64,000 bases of DNA from Halorubrum aquaticum (GTDB lineage Archaea; Halobacteriota; Halobacteria; Halobacteriales; Haloferacaceae). The stretch lies in contig NZ_FOPZ01000013.1 in the NCBI RefSeq assembly GCF_900113615.1, positions 30,316-94,315 of the forward strand, in the 5' to 3' direction. This document shows positions 9,495 through 17,783 of this stretch, one piece after another (within the stretch, counting starts at the first letter, position 1; each line of letters starts with the position of its first letter). The notes below the pieces were generated by a model that was not told where the DNA came from, ran no database searches, and was given only the letters and a program-made list of their open reading frames with translations. Both the position numbers and the translations under genes were made by a program.

Positions 9495-10976
9495 CTACCG
9501 ACCGAGTTCCCGGAGGTCGTCGACGGCGACGCGGTCGGGAACTCGGTCGATCGCCGTCTCCGCCCACCCGTCGTGGCCGAGCGTGATCGCGGTCTCCGGG
9601 TTGGCCTCGGCGAGCCGGCGAACCCCCTCGGCGGCCGCGGTCTGGGCCGCGGCATCGACCCGCTCCGGGACCTCGGCGGTGAGCGGGTACGTCTCCGAGA
9701 GCGCCCGCGGGAAGGGGCCGAACGGCGGCTTGACCCGCCAGACGGCGTCGTGGTCGTGGCTCGAGGGCGGCTTCGACTCCGTGAGAAGCAGGTCGTCGGG
9801 CGTCTCGAGCCGCGCGAGCCGGTCGTGGTGGCGGCCGACCTCGGGGCGGCGCGCGGACTCGTGGGAGGTGTAGAAGAACGCGTCCTTCGAGACGGGGTCG
9901 GTCGCCTCGAGCTGCTCGGCGTGGTCCAGCAGGGCGCGGTAGCCGTCGAGCATCGCCGGGTGTCCCCGGGCGCGCCGGTCGACCAGTTCCATGAGCGTCC
10001 CCTCGCGGATGGCGGCTTTGATCCGACGGATCTCCTCGAAGGTGACGTGGAGGTTGTGCTCGGCGAGCAGCCACTCGGCCCGGTCGTCGTCGCCCTCGCG
10101 GAGGTCCGCGGGCGCGTGTTCGGCACACACGGGACACGAGCACGGGAAGTACGTCATCTCCTCGAGGTGGTCGGTCCCCGACACCGTGAGGTAGCGGCCG
10201 TCGCGCGCCATCAGCGCGTAGGCGGCCGAGTCGAACAGGTCACAGCCCATGGCGACCGCGAGCGCGAGCATCATCGGGTGGCCCGCGCCGAACAGGTGGA
10301 CCGGACAGTCCGGGTCGAGCCCGCGTTTCGCGGCCGTCACCGCCTCGACGACGTCGGCGTAGCGATAGGCGTTCATCAGGGGGACCATCGCGCCGACCGG
10401 GAACACGTCGAGGGTAGTCCCCGCAGCGTGTCGTCCGGCCGCCTCCCGGAGGTCCGGGTACGTCGACCCCTGAACGGGGGCGTTGAGCAGCATCTCGCCG
10501 GTCTCCACGGCCTCCGCGTCCGCGAGCGCCCGCTCGGTCGTCTCGAGCTCGCGCTCGGCGCGGTCGCGGTCGACGTCCGGCGGGGTGGGAACGTCGACGG
10601 GCGTCGCCACGTCGCTGCCGATCCGGCGCTGGAACTCGAGGATCTCCTCCGTGGTGACGTCGATGTCGCCGTACTCGGCGAGCTGGAACGATCCCGAGTC
10701 GGTCATGATCGCGCCGTCGAAGCCGAGGAACTCGTGGAGTCCCTCCTCGAGCACGCGGTCGCGGATCCGGTCGGTGCTCCGGATGATGTAGGAGTTCGTG
10801 ATCAGCATCTCCGCGCCGAACTCGGTCCGGAGCCGCTCGGGCTCGACCGTGAGCACGTTGGGGTTGACGACGGGCAGGAGCGCCGGCGTCTCGACGGTGA
10901 CGCCGGCGCGGGGGACCTCGAGCCGACCGATCCGCCCGGCGGCGTCGTGGTCCCGGATCTCGAAGTGGTCGCGCAT
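9495..10976 (-). CDS. tgtA: Archaeosine tRNA-guanine transglycosylase
   Basis: This 493-residue enzyme exchanges guanine-15 in the D-loop of tRNA for preQ0, the committed step of archaeosine synthesis. The catalytic region includes [13 protein letters not shown] with the nucleophilic aspartate, and the substrate motif NAPVQGSTY. The zinc site is visible as [11 protein letters not shown]. It has the catalytic barrel and an archaeal C-terminal extension; no obvious PUA domain remains at the very end, so that domain may be encoded elsewhere. It is convergent with the split-barrel gene, with only six bases between stops. Confidence 0.94.
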   Translation of the reverse strand: MRDHFEIRDHDAAGRIGRLEVPRAGVTVETPALLPVVNPNVLTVEPERLRTEFGAEMLITNSYIIRSTDRIRDRVLEEGLHEFLGFDGAIMTDSGSFQLAEYGDIDVTTEEILEFQRRIGSDVATPVDVPTPPDVDRDRAERELETTERALADAEAVETGEMLLNAPVQGSTYPDLREAAGRHAAGTTLDVFPVGAMVPLMNAYRYADVVEAVTAAKRGLDPDCPVHLFGAGHPMMLALAVAMGCDLFDSAAYALMARDGRYLTVSGTDHLEEMTYFPCSCPVCAEHAPADLREGDDDRAEWLLAEHNLHVTFEEIRRIKAAIREGTLMELVDRRARGHPAMLDGYRALLDHAEQLEATDPVSKDAFFYTSHESARRPEVGRHHDRLARLETPDDLLLTESKPPSSHDHDAVWRVKPPFGPFPRALSETYPLTAEVPERVDAAAQTAAAEGVRRLAEANPETAITLGHDGWAETAIDRVPDRVAVDDLRELGR

Positions 10977-11110
10977 ACCCCGACTGCGGGCAGCCGGGCG
11001 GTAAGGGTTGCGTTCGGCCGTAGGGCTGCGTTCGGCCGTACGGGCTGCGTCCGGCGGGGAGGGAACCGATTCCGTCGCCGTCCGGGACGGGCGACGCGTC
11101 CGGCCTCCGT

Positions 11111-11881
11111 CTACGCCTGCTCCGCTCCGAACACGACCCGAACCGAGACGGTCACGTCGACGTCGCCGACCTCGATCCCGGTTCCGGCCCCGCCCGCCGC
11201 GTCGTCTGCCTCGGCCCGGAGGGCCGTGCTCGTGTACGGGCTGGTCCGGACGTTCGTCGTCGAGACGGTGTAGACGCCGGTCACGTCGAGGTCGGCGTTG
11301 GCGGCGAGCGTGTCGGCCTCGGCGTGGGCGTTGCCCATCGCGTCGCCGAGCGCCTCCGACCGGAGCTCGTCGGCGCGCTCGTCGCTGAGTCCGAAGCGGA
11401 CCTGCTGGACGCCGTCCGCGCCGGCGTCGACCGCGACGTCGATGACCTCACCGACCGCGTCCACGTCGTCGACGCTCACCGCGTAGACGTGGACGCCGAC
11501 GTACTCGCTTCGGTTCACGTCGGGGCGAGTCTCGCGCGTCTGGCGGATGTCGTAGCGCTCGGTACGGACGTCGTCCTCGCTCAGCCCCCAGTCGTAGAGG
11601 GCGCTCCGGAGCGCGTCGTCGCTCTCAGCGAGGTCGCTACGGACGGTTCCCGCGTCGTCCGCGGTCGACTCGACCGCGACCAGCACGGTCGCGCGGTCGG
11701 GCTCCGCGGACGCCTCGCCCTCGGCTGACACCTCGATGGACCGTTCGAGGTCGTTCGTCCCCGTCGTCTCCGGTTCGCTCGAACCGGTGTCACCCAGCGT
11801 TCCCGCCGCTCCCGAGCAGCCGGCGAGGAGGACGAGAAGCGCGATCCCGAGTCCGGCGACGAGTCGTCTCTGTCGTGGCAT
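11111..11881 (-). CDS. SIMPL (DUF541) domain lipoprotein
   Basis: The 256-residue protein has a signal ending in LLVLLAGC, a lipobox, followed by a Ser/Thr/Gly linker. The rest fits the SIMPL/DUF541 family of exported proteins: [20 protein letters not shown], repeated [21 protein letters not shown] and the end strand [12 protein letters not shown]. Bacterial members such as YggE are linked to oxidative-stress protection, but the mechanism is unclear. A GTTATAG box at about 11907-11913 supports the start at 11881. Confidence 0.87.
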   Translation of the reverse strand: MPRQRRLVAGLGIALLVLLAGCSGAAGTLGDTGSSEPETTGTNDLERSIEVSAEGEASAEPDRATVLVAVESTADDAGTVRSDLAESDDALRSALYDWGLSEDDVRTERYDIRQTRETRPDVNRSEYVGVHVYAVSVDDVDAVGEVIDVAVDAGADGVQQVRFGLSDERADELRSEALGDAMGNAHAEADTLAANADLDVTGVYTVSTTNVRTSPYTSTALRAEADDAAGGAGTGIEVGDVDVTVSVRVVFGAEQA

Positions 11882-12002
11882 ACCACGGAAGACGGCGGGA
11901 GACGGCTATAACGTAGCGAATACACAAAGAGCCGTTTGTCCGATCCGGTCACGGCTGCGGTCGCGACTTCCCGTCAGCCCGCCGGAATCCCGCCGCCCCC
12001 GG

Positions 12003-12767
12003 CTAGAGCCCCGTCGGGTGGCTCACGTACGTCGTCTCCAGTCCCCACTCCTCGGCGAGCGACTGGAGGGACCGAACCCCAAACGTCTCCGTCGCGTAGT
12101 GGCCGGCGAGAAAGACCGTGATCCCCGCCTCCCGCGCGTCGTGGTAGATCTGCTGTTTCCCCTCGCCGGTGACGAGCGCGTCCGCGCCCGCCGCGGCCGC
12201 CTCCTCGAGCCAGTCGGCCCCGGAGCCGGTGACGACCGCGACCCGTTCGATCCGGTCCGGCCCGAACTCGAGGACGCGGGTCCCGTTCGTGCTCCCCTCG
12301 AACCCGTCGAGCCGGTCGCGGATCGTCTCGGGCGGGAGCGGCTCGCCCGTCCCGCCGAGCGTCCCGATCGTGACCGGTCCGAGCGTCCCGAACGGCTCCC
12401 GATCCGAGACTCCTATCGCCTCGGCGACGCCGGCGGCGTTCCCCAGTTCCTGCTGTCCGTCGAGCGGGAGGTGTGAGACGTACAACGCGAGGTCGTTCTC
12501 CACGAGCGAGGCGATCCGGTCGTACGTCTTCCCGGTCACGTGGTCGATCCCGCCCCAGGAGATCCCGTGGTGAGTGACGAGGGCGTCGGCCCCGGCGGCC
12601 GCCGCCTCCTCGATCGTCGCCGTCGCGGCGTCGACCGCGAACGCGACGTGCTCGACCGTCCCGCTCTCCGGTCCGACCTGGAGGCCGTTCGCGCTGGCGT
12701 CGACGTCGGCGTACGCGTCGGTGTCGAGCCGGTCGTCCAGCCGGTCGACGAAGGTCCGTAGCTCCAT
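12003..12767 (-). CDS. Nif3-like dinuclear metal-centre protein
   Basis: A 254-residue member of the Nif3/DUF34 family, which forms toroidal hexamers with a two-metal site. Metal-binding motifs are visible as LVTHHGISWGG in the N-terminal half, DALVTGEGKQQIYHDA, and GHYATETFGV near the C-terminus. Some members act as GTP cyclohydrolase I-like enzymes, but the general function is unresolved. The length agrees with compact archaeal members that lack the PII-like insert. It lies downstream of hemA on the same strand, about 55 bases away. Confidence 0.9.
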   Translation of the reverse strand: MELRTFVDRLDDRLDTDAYADVDASANGLQVGPESGTVEHVAFAVDAATATIEEAAAAGADALVTHHGISWGGIDHVTGKTYDRIASLVENDLALYVSHLPLDGQQELGNAAGVAEAIGVSDREPFGTLGPVTIGTLGGTGEPLPPETIRDRLDGFEGSTNGTRVLEFGPDRIERVAVVTGSGADWLEEAAAAGADALVTGEGKQQIYHDAREAGITVFLAGHYATETFGVRSLQSLAEEWGLETTYVSHPTGL

Positions 12768-12822
12768 GCGCGTCCGTACGGACGCGGGAGAAAAAGCGTT
12801 CCCGTCACGAGAGCCGTTCCCG

Positions 12823-14178
12823 TCAGTCGTCGAGCTCCTCGGCCGCCGAGTCGGGGATCGCGCCGAACGGCGCGCCGGAGGGTGCCTCCGAGGGCTCGTC
12901 GGCGGACCCGTTTCCTCCCGGCGACTCCGGCGGCGCGTCGAACTCGGGGTCGAACAGCTGGAGGGCCGTCCGGATCGTCTCCCAGTCGTCCTCGCCGGCC
13001 GCGTCCCGCAGCGACCGGGTCGGGGCCGCGAGCAGCTGTCCGACCAGCGCGTCCGCCATCGCCTCGACGGTCTCGCGCTGGTCGTCGGTCAGCCCGCCCT
13101 GCGCCTCGAGCTTCGTGAGCGCGCGGTCGAGCTCGCGGGCCTTCGTCCGGTCCGCGCCGGCGTACATCGCCGAGATGGCGTCGTCGGCGCGCTTTCGCTT
13201 GTAGGACCGGAGGATCCGGTCGAGCTCCTCGTCGATGATCGACTCGACCTCGCGGGCCTCCGCCTCCCGCCGCTCGCGCGTCCGGCGGGTGACGTCCTCC
13301 AGGGCGTCGATGTCGTACAGCGAGACGCCCGACAGCTCCCCGGTTTCGGGGTCGACGTCGCGCGGCTGGGCGATGTCGATACAGACGACCCGGTCCGCGC
13401 CCGCGAAGTCGGTCGGGTCGAGCACCGGCTCCGGGCTGCCGGTCGCCGTGATCACGAGGTCCGCCTCGGGGACCACGGCCGGCAGGTCGCTCAGGTGGAC
13501 GACCGACGACTCGGTGTCCACCTCCTCGGCGACGTACGTCGCGTTCGGCACCGTCCGGTTCGCGACGACGATCTCCGAGACCGCCGTGTCGTCGAGCGTC
13601 CGCGCCGCGAGCGTGCCCATCTCGCCGGCCCCGACGACGACCGCGGTGCCGTCGGTCAGGTCGATCTCGCCGGCCGCGAGCCGGACGGCCGCGGAGCCGA
13701 GCGAGACGACGCCCTCGTTTATCGACGTCTCCGTGCGGGCGCGCTCGCCGACGTGAAGCGCCTTCGTGACGGCGTCCTCCAGGACCGGGCCGATCCCGCC
13801 GGCCGACCGGGACTCCTCGTAGGCCTCCCGCATCTGTCCGATGATCTGGTCCTCGCCGAGCACGAGCGATTCGAGACCGGAGGCGACCCGCATCAGGTGT
13901 TCCAGGCTCCCCTCGTGGTCGAGCCGGCGGACCGCCGCGCCGCGAACCGACGGCGCGAACGACTCGAGCGCCTCGCGCCCCTCGACGGTCCGGTCGGTGA
14001 CGACGTACGCCTCCGAGCGGTTACACGTCCGGACCGCGAACGCCTCCTCGACCCCGTCGCGCGCGAGGAGGTCCGAGACGGTTCCCCGGACGCTCTCGCC
14101 GCCCGCAGAGTCGATCTCGTCGATCGTCGCGGCGCCGTGGGCGACGCTCACGCCCGTGATGGCACCCGGCTCCCTCAT
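12823..14178 (-). CDS. hemA: Glutamyl-tRNA reductase
   Basis: This 451-residue enzyme reduces glutamyl-tRNA to glutamate-1-semialdehyde, the first committed step of tetrapyrrole synthesis. The nucleophilic cysteine is in VRTCNRSEAYVV. The tRNA/substrate region GLESLVLGEDQIIGQMREAY is conserved and the NADPH-binding VVVGAGEMG follows. The C-terminal helical dimerisation domain is complete and ends in an acidic, proline-rich tail. Its ATG overlaps the stop of the upstream precorrin-2 dehydrogenase gene (ATGA), which implies translational coupling. Confidence 0.96.
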   Translation of the reverse strand: MREPGAITGVSVAHGAATIDEIDSAGGESVRGTVSDLLARDGVEEAFAVRTCNRSEAYVVTDRTVEGREALESFAPSVRGAAVRRLDHEGSLEHLMRVASGLESLVLGEDQIIGQMREAYEESRSAGGIGPVLEDAVTKALHVGERARTETSINEGVVSLGSAAVRLAAGEIDLTDGTAVVVGAGEMGTLAARTLDDTAVSEIVVANRTVPNATYVAEEVDTESSVVHLSDLPAVVPEADLVITATGSPEPVLDPTDFAGADRVVCIDIAQPRDVDPETGELSGVSLYDIDALEDVTRRTRERREAEAREVESIIDEELDRILRSYKRKRADDAISAMYAGADRTKARELDRALTKLEAQGGLTDDQRETVEAMADALVGQLLAAPTRSLRDAAGEDDWETIRTALQLFDPEFDAPPESPGGNGSADEPSEAPSGAPFGAIPDSAAEELDD

Positions 14179-14834
14179 CGGTCGACGACCTCCTCGATCA
14201 CGTTATTTGCCTCGTTTCGGCCCTTGGATCTCCCCTTTTGTAAACCCTTCCAAACCCCCTCGGATCGCACGACTCGACGGATCGCCTCCCGGCGGGTCGA
14301 CGGGTCGACGCCCGCCTCGGACAGCTCCTCTCGCAGCGTTCCGGTGAGCTCGGCCATCGCGCCCGCCCCCTCGATCTCGGAGCCGATCCGCTCGCGGAGC
14401 GTCTTCGAGAGCGCGGGGCTCCGCCCGCCCGTGGAGATCGCCACCCGGACCGGACCGTCCGCGACCGTCGCCGGGACGACGACGCTCCCCGGGTCGCGGC
14501 CGCCGGAGACGTCCGTCCGGTTGACTAAGAGCCCCGCCTCGAGCGCCGCGGCCTCCGCGGCCGCGTTCACCGCCCGGTCGTCGGTCGCGGCGACCACGAG
14601 CGCGGGAGAGACACGGTCGATCCACTCCGGGATCGTCTCCGTATCCGGGAGCGCCCGGACCAGTTCGATCGACGACGGAGCGGCGGCCGCCTCGCACAAC
14701 TCGTCGTCGAACGCCGGACTGACGACGACGACGCGCGCCTCCTCGGCGAAGTTCAGGGCCTTCCGCCGGCCGACCGCCCCGCCGCCGACGACGAGGACGG
14801 TCTCGTCGGAGAGGTCGTGATACAGCGGGATCAT
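14175..14834 (-). CDS. Precorrin-2 dehydrogenase / sirohydrochlorin ferrochelatase-like protein
   Basis: The 219-residue product matches the N-terminal module of CysG and Met8p. Its NAD-binding motif VLVVGGGAVGRRKALNF is at the start, followed by LVVAATDDRAVN and the loop RVAISTGGRSPALSKTLRER, which holds conserved active-site residues. It oxidises precorrin-2 to sirohydrochlorin and may also insert iron. It sits between the fused siroheme decarboxylase gene (25-base gap) and hemA (4-base overlap), so the operon makes siroheme and channels it to heme. Confidence 0.92.
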   Translation of the reverse strand: MIPLYHDLSDETVLVVGGGAVGRRKALNFAEEARVVVVSPAFDDELCEAAAAPSSIELVRALPDTETIPEWIDRVSPALVVAATDDRAVNAAAEAAALEAGLLVNRTDVSGGRDPGSVVVPATVADGPVRVAISTGGRSPALSKTLRERIGSEIEGAGAMAELTGTLREELSEAGVDPSTRREAIRRVVRSEGVWKGLQKGRSKGRNEANNVIEEVVDR

Positions 14835-14859
14835 TCGGTGTGCCTCGCGAACACGCGTC

Positions 14860-15945
14860 TCACGCCGTGTTGCTGTCGGCGCGCTCGGCGAGCCGGATGC
14901 CGGTCTTCTTCAGGATCCGCGTCGAGAACAGCGTGTCCCAGTCGTCGGGGCCGACGTCCCAGTAGTCGGCCATCGTCTCCTTCACCTCCCGCACCCGGCG
15001 CTCGCTTTCGGCCTCGGTCCGCCCGTGGGTCATCGCGAAGAAGTTGTACTCCCAGACGCCCTCGTGGCGGGGACGCTGGTAGCAGTGGGTGACGAACCCG
15101 AGGTCCGCCACGGCGGGACCGACCTCCTCGAGGACGTCCTCGGGCACGTCCCAGACGGTCATCCCGTTCTCCGTGTACCCGAGCGCGTAGTGGTTCGGGA
15201 TGACGCCGACCCGGCGCACCTTCCCCTCGAGCCGGAACCGTTCGATCGTCTCGAGAACCCACTCGAGGTCGGCGTCGATCGCGGCCGCCACGTCCGCGTA
15301 CGGCGTCTCCGTGACCGGCAGTCCGCCCTGTATCTCGACGACGAGGTCGCGCTCGGCGGGCGAGAGCGTCGACCGCCCGGACGGCTCGACGGTGGGAGCC
15401 AGATCCGAGAGGTCCACGTCGCCGTCGGGCACCGGCCCGTCGACGAGGAACTTCGCGCCGACGTGGAACTCCCGCAGCTTGGGGAGGTTGTACGTCTCCT
15501 GGCCGGTCGCCGCCTCGATCTCGGAGAGCACCTCCTCGACCCGGTCTCCCCCGTCCCTGTCGGGGTCGGGGTGGTCGGCGACGCTCACGACGAACCACAT
15601 GTTGAGGTGCGGGTGCTCGCGCTCGTAGTTGTGTGCCACCGCGGTGAACTCGTTGACCGTCTCCGCGACCTCCTCGTAGCGGTCCTCGGGGGCGTGCATC
15701 GCGACGAGCGAGGCCGCGCCGCCGATCTCCTCGGCGTTGACGAGCGCGCCGAACCGCGAGAGCACGCCCGACTCGTCGAGCTCCCGGACGCGCCGACAGA
15801 GCTCCGAGCCGGTGACCGCCACCCCGTGGTCGCGGAGCGCGGCCGCGGCGGGCTCGAACGGACGCGCGGTCACGGGGAATCCCCCCTGGAACGCGTTGAT
15901 GATCCCCCGGTCGAGCGCCGTCAGGTCCGCGTCGACCTCCTTCAT
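14860..15945 (-). CDS. Fused siroheme decarboxylase (AhbA/AhbB-type, Lrp-like)
   Basis: This 361-residue protein holds two tandem Lrp/AsnC-like units. Each has an HTH-like start (IINAFQGGFPVTARPF at the N-terminus, LVVEIQGGLPVTETPYADVA in the second half) and a RAM-like effector domain. This is the architecture of siroheme decarboxylase, which removes acetate side chains from siroheme in the alternative heme pathway. In many organisms the subunits AhbA and AhbB are separate; here they are one chain. Conserved histidines occur in the RAM parts (NYEREHPHLNMWFV and CYQRPRHEGVWEYNFF). A CTTATT box at about 15972 supports ATG 15945. It could be mistaken for an Lrp regulator. Confidence 0.88.
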   Translation of the reverse strand: MKEVDADLTALDRGIINAFQGGFPVTARPFEPAAAALRDHGVAVTGSELCRRVRELDESGVLSRFGALVNAEEIGGAASLVAMHAPEDRYEEVAETVNEFTAVAHNYEREHPHLNMWFVVSVADHPDPDRDGGDRVEEVLSEIEAATGQETYNLPKLREFHVGAKFLVDGPVPDGDVDLSDLAPTVEPSGRSTLSPAERDLVVEIQGGLPVTETPYADVAAAIDADLEWVLETIERFRLEGKVRRVGVIPNHYALGYTENGMTVWDVPEDVLEEVGPAVADLGFVTHCYQRPRHEGVWEYNFFAMTHGRTEAESERRVREVKETMADYWDVGPDDWDTLFSTRILKKTGIRLAERADSNTA

Positions 15946-15990
15946 GCGGGAGGATCGGGGTCGCGAGAGAATAAGGGATCCGGCCCGCAC

Positions 15991-16458
15991 TCAGCCGTCG
16001 AGGTCCTCGGCGATGTCCGCGAGCGAGGACCGGGGGCCGCGACGGGTGTCGTAGACCGCGCGCTCGCCCGGGATCCGGAGTCCGTACTGGTCGCCGGGAA
16101 CCACCACGTCGAGGACGACGCCGTCGCCCGGCTCGCGGTCGTGTTCGGCGAGCCACTCGGTCAGTCGGTTCTCCCCCTCGCCGGGCGTCCGCGCTAACCG
16201 GCGGGAGTCGAACGCCCCGCGGATCAGCCGTCCGGTCGCGTCGGCGACGACTCGCGCGTGGTACTCCTCGCGGTCGATGACGACCCGGACGAGGTCCCCG
16301 TCCGCGAGCGAGAGGGACGCACACGACCCCGACTCGACGCGCCCTTCGAGGTCGGCGTCGTCGGGGAGCCGGACGCACGGCTGGCGGGTACCGCCGCTGC
16401 GGGCGAGCGTGACGCGGACGGACGCGACGCTCTCGTCGTCGGAGGGAACGCGAGGCAT
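15991..16458 (-). CDS. Conserved haloarchaeal protein, unknown function
   Basis: A 155-residue acidic protein, upstream of the siroheme decarboxylase gene on the same strand. It shows alternating short beta strands (VRVTLARSGG, DLVRVVIDREEYHARVVADA, DGVVLDVVVPGDQYGLRIPG), suggestive of a small beta-barrel or AbrB/DPBB-like fold. It has no membrane segment and only two cysteines. I do not recognise a named family with confidence. It ends 10 bases short of S6e's stop side and may share a transcript with rps6e. Confidence 0.68.
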   Translation of the reverse strand: MPRVPSDDESVASVRVTLARSGGTRQPCVRLPDDADLEGRVESGSCASLSLADGDLVRVVIDREEYHARVVADATGRLIRGAFDSRRLARTPGEGENRLTEWLAEHDREPGDGVVLDVVVPGDQYGLRIPGERAVYDTRRGPRSSLADIAEDLDG

Positions 16459-16468
16459 GAAGGTCGGA

Positions 16469-16852
16469 TTACTCGTCGTCTTCGAACGCGGCGGCGACGT
16501 CGCCCTCGCCGTCGACGACGGAGACGTTGATCTGGGCCACGTCGTCGGCGATCTCGCGACCGCGGACGGTGATCCGCTTGCGCTCGCCCTCGCGGGACGG
16601 CTTGAAGCCGACGCCGCCCTCCAAGAGCAGCTCCTTCAGGCGCGTGCCGGAGACGTCCTCCCGCATCGGGCGACCGGTCTCGTCGGAGCCGCCGGTGACC
16701 TCGACGGTGTGATCCGGGAGCCCGACGGCGTCGCCGCCGATCTCGTCGCCCACGTCTCGACCGAGGAATCGGTTCGCGTCCTGTCCGTCGATCTCTCGCT
16801 GGAACGTCTCGCCGGTCTCGGGATCGGCGACGACGACTTTGAATTCGGCCAT
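16469..16852 (-). CDS. rps6e: 30S ribosomal protein S6e
   Basis: A 127-residue S6e of archaeal length. The start MAEFKVVVADPETGETFQRE is characteristic, followed by DANRFLGRDVGDEI and KRITVRGREIADDVAQINV, the conserved small-subunit core. ATG 16852 is supported by a TATA-like box at about 16872-16880. An upstream in-frame start would add 11 residues that the family does not have. Confidence 0.95.
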   Translation of the reverse strand: MAEFKVVVADPETGETFQREIDGQDANRFLGRDVGDEIGGDAVGLPDHTVEVTGGSDETGRPMREDVSGTRLKELLLEGGVGFKPSREGERKRITVRGREIADDVAQINVSVVDGEGDVAAAFEDDE

Positions 16853-16871
16853 GCGCGGACCGAGACGCCCG

Positions 16872-16880
16872 CGAATAAAA
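16872..16880 (-). promoter_or_regulatory. TATA box of rps6e
   Basis: Minus-strand CTTTTTATT lies 20-28 bases upstream of the rps6e ATG in a short AT-rich patch, consistent with a leaderless ribosomal-protein transcript. Confidence 0.55.
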
Positions 16881-16973
16881 AGCACGTCGAAAGCGCGACA
16901 CGCCGGATCCCGGGGAGCCGTCGCCGCGCTCCCTCCGATACCACGTCACCGGACACGCGTCAACCACGGCGCG

Positions 16974-17681
16974 TCACCGCGACTCGGGACCGACGCGCTC
17001 GATGCGCCACGAGCCGTCGTCTCCGGCGTCGGAGAGCGCGTTCTCGACGGCTCGAGCGATCCGTCCGGCGTCGTTCGAGCCCCCGGCGGCAGCGACGCTC
17101 CCGACCGAGTCCGGATCGAACGGGACGTCGAGCGCGTCGTACACCCCTTCGAGGACGGCCGCCAACTCGGCCGCGTCGTTCCGGGAGACCACGAGACAGC
17201 CCGCGACGAGCGCGGCGTCGGCACGGACCCGCTGGGCGATCCCCGCCAGCTTCCCGCCGTCGACGACGCGGAGCGAGCGTTCGCCCGGACAGAACGATCC
17301 GTGCGGTTCGCCGGCCGAGACGTCGGCCCCGACCCCTTCGAGCGCCGATCGGACCGCACGAGTGACCGTCGCGTAGCGTCCGTCGATGCTCCCGCGGAGG
17401 TCCCTCGTCGGAACCGCGAGCGCGAACGCGAGGGTGTCCCCGGAGTACGCGACCGCCCGTCCGCCGACGTCGCGCGCGATCGGAGGGAATCCCGCCGTCT
17501 CGGCGACGCGGCGCGCCCGATCGTACCCCGGCTCCCGCGTGTCGCGCCGGCCGAACGCGACCTGTCGAGGCGGAGTCCAGACCCGGACGCCGGAGGTACC
17601 GTCGGCCGCGTCCGCGAGGAGACGGGCAGTGTGATCGTGATCGCGCCGCGGGGAACTTCCCCGTCCACGGAGGACCTGCAT
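16974..17681 (-). CDS. Lipoate-protein ligase A-like protein
   Basis: This 235-residue protein resembles the catalytic domain of the LplA/BirA superfamily. ARDVGGRAVAYSGDTLAFALA matches the lipoate-binding RRxxGGxxVxHxxG-type region, and GGKLAGIAQRV contains the conserved lysine that contacts lipoyl-AMP. The C-terminal accessory domain of bacterial LplA is absent, as in many archaeal ligases. Some members of this fold are only lipoate-transfer or amidotransfer enzymes, so the exact reaction is inferred. It is divergent from the histidine kinase at 17784. Confidence 0.82.
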   Translation of the reverse strand: MQVLRGRGSSPRRDHDHTARLLADAADGTSGVRVWTPPRQVAFGRRDTREPGYDRARRVAETAGFPPIARDVGGRAVAYSGDTLAFALAVPTRDLRGSIDGRYATVTRAVRSALEGVGADVSAGEPHGSFCPGERSLRVVDGGKLAGIAQRVRADAALVAGCLVVSRNDAAELAAVLEGVYDALDVPFDPDSVGSVAAAGGSNDAGRIARAVENALSDAGDDGSWRIERVGPESR

Positions 17682-17783
17682 GGGTTCGCGACGGGGCGGA
17701 CGGAGAAACGGTTTGTGCCCGGAGACGGCCGCTGTGGGAATGGCGCAAAGGTTTTGCCGGTCCTTCGGTTGGTTCCGGTATCG

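Noticed and set aside
14860..15945. Lrp/AsnC transcription regulator
   Set aside because: Two fused units and position beside precorrin-2 dehydrogenase and hemA fit siroheme decarboxylase better.
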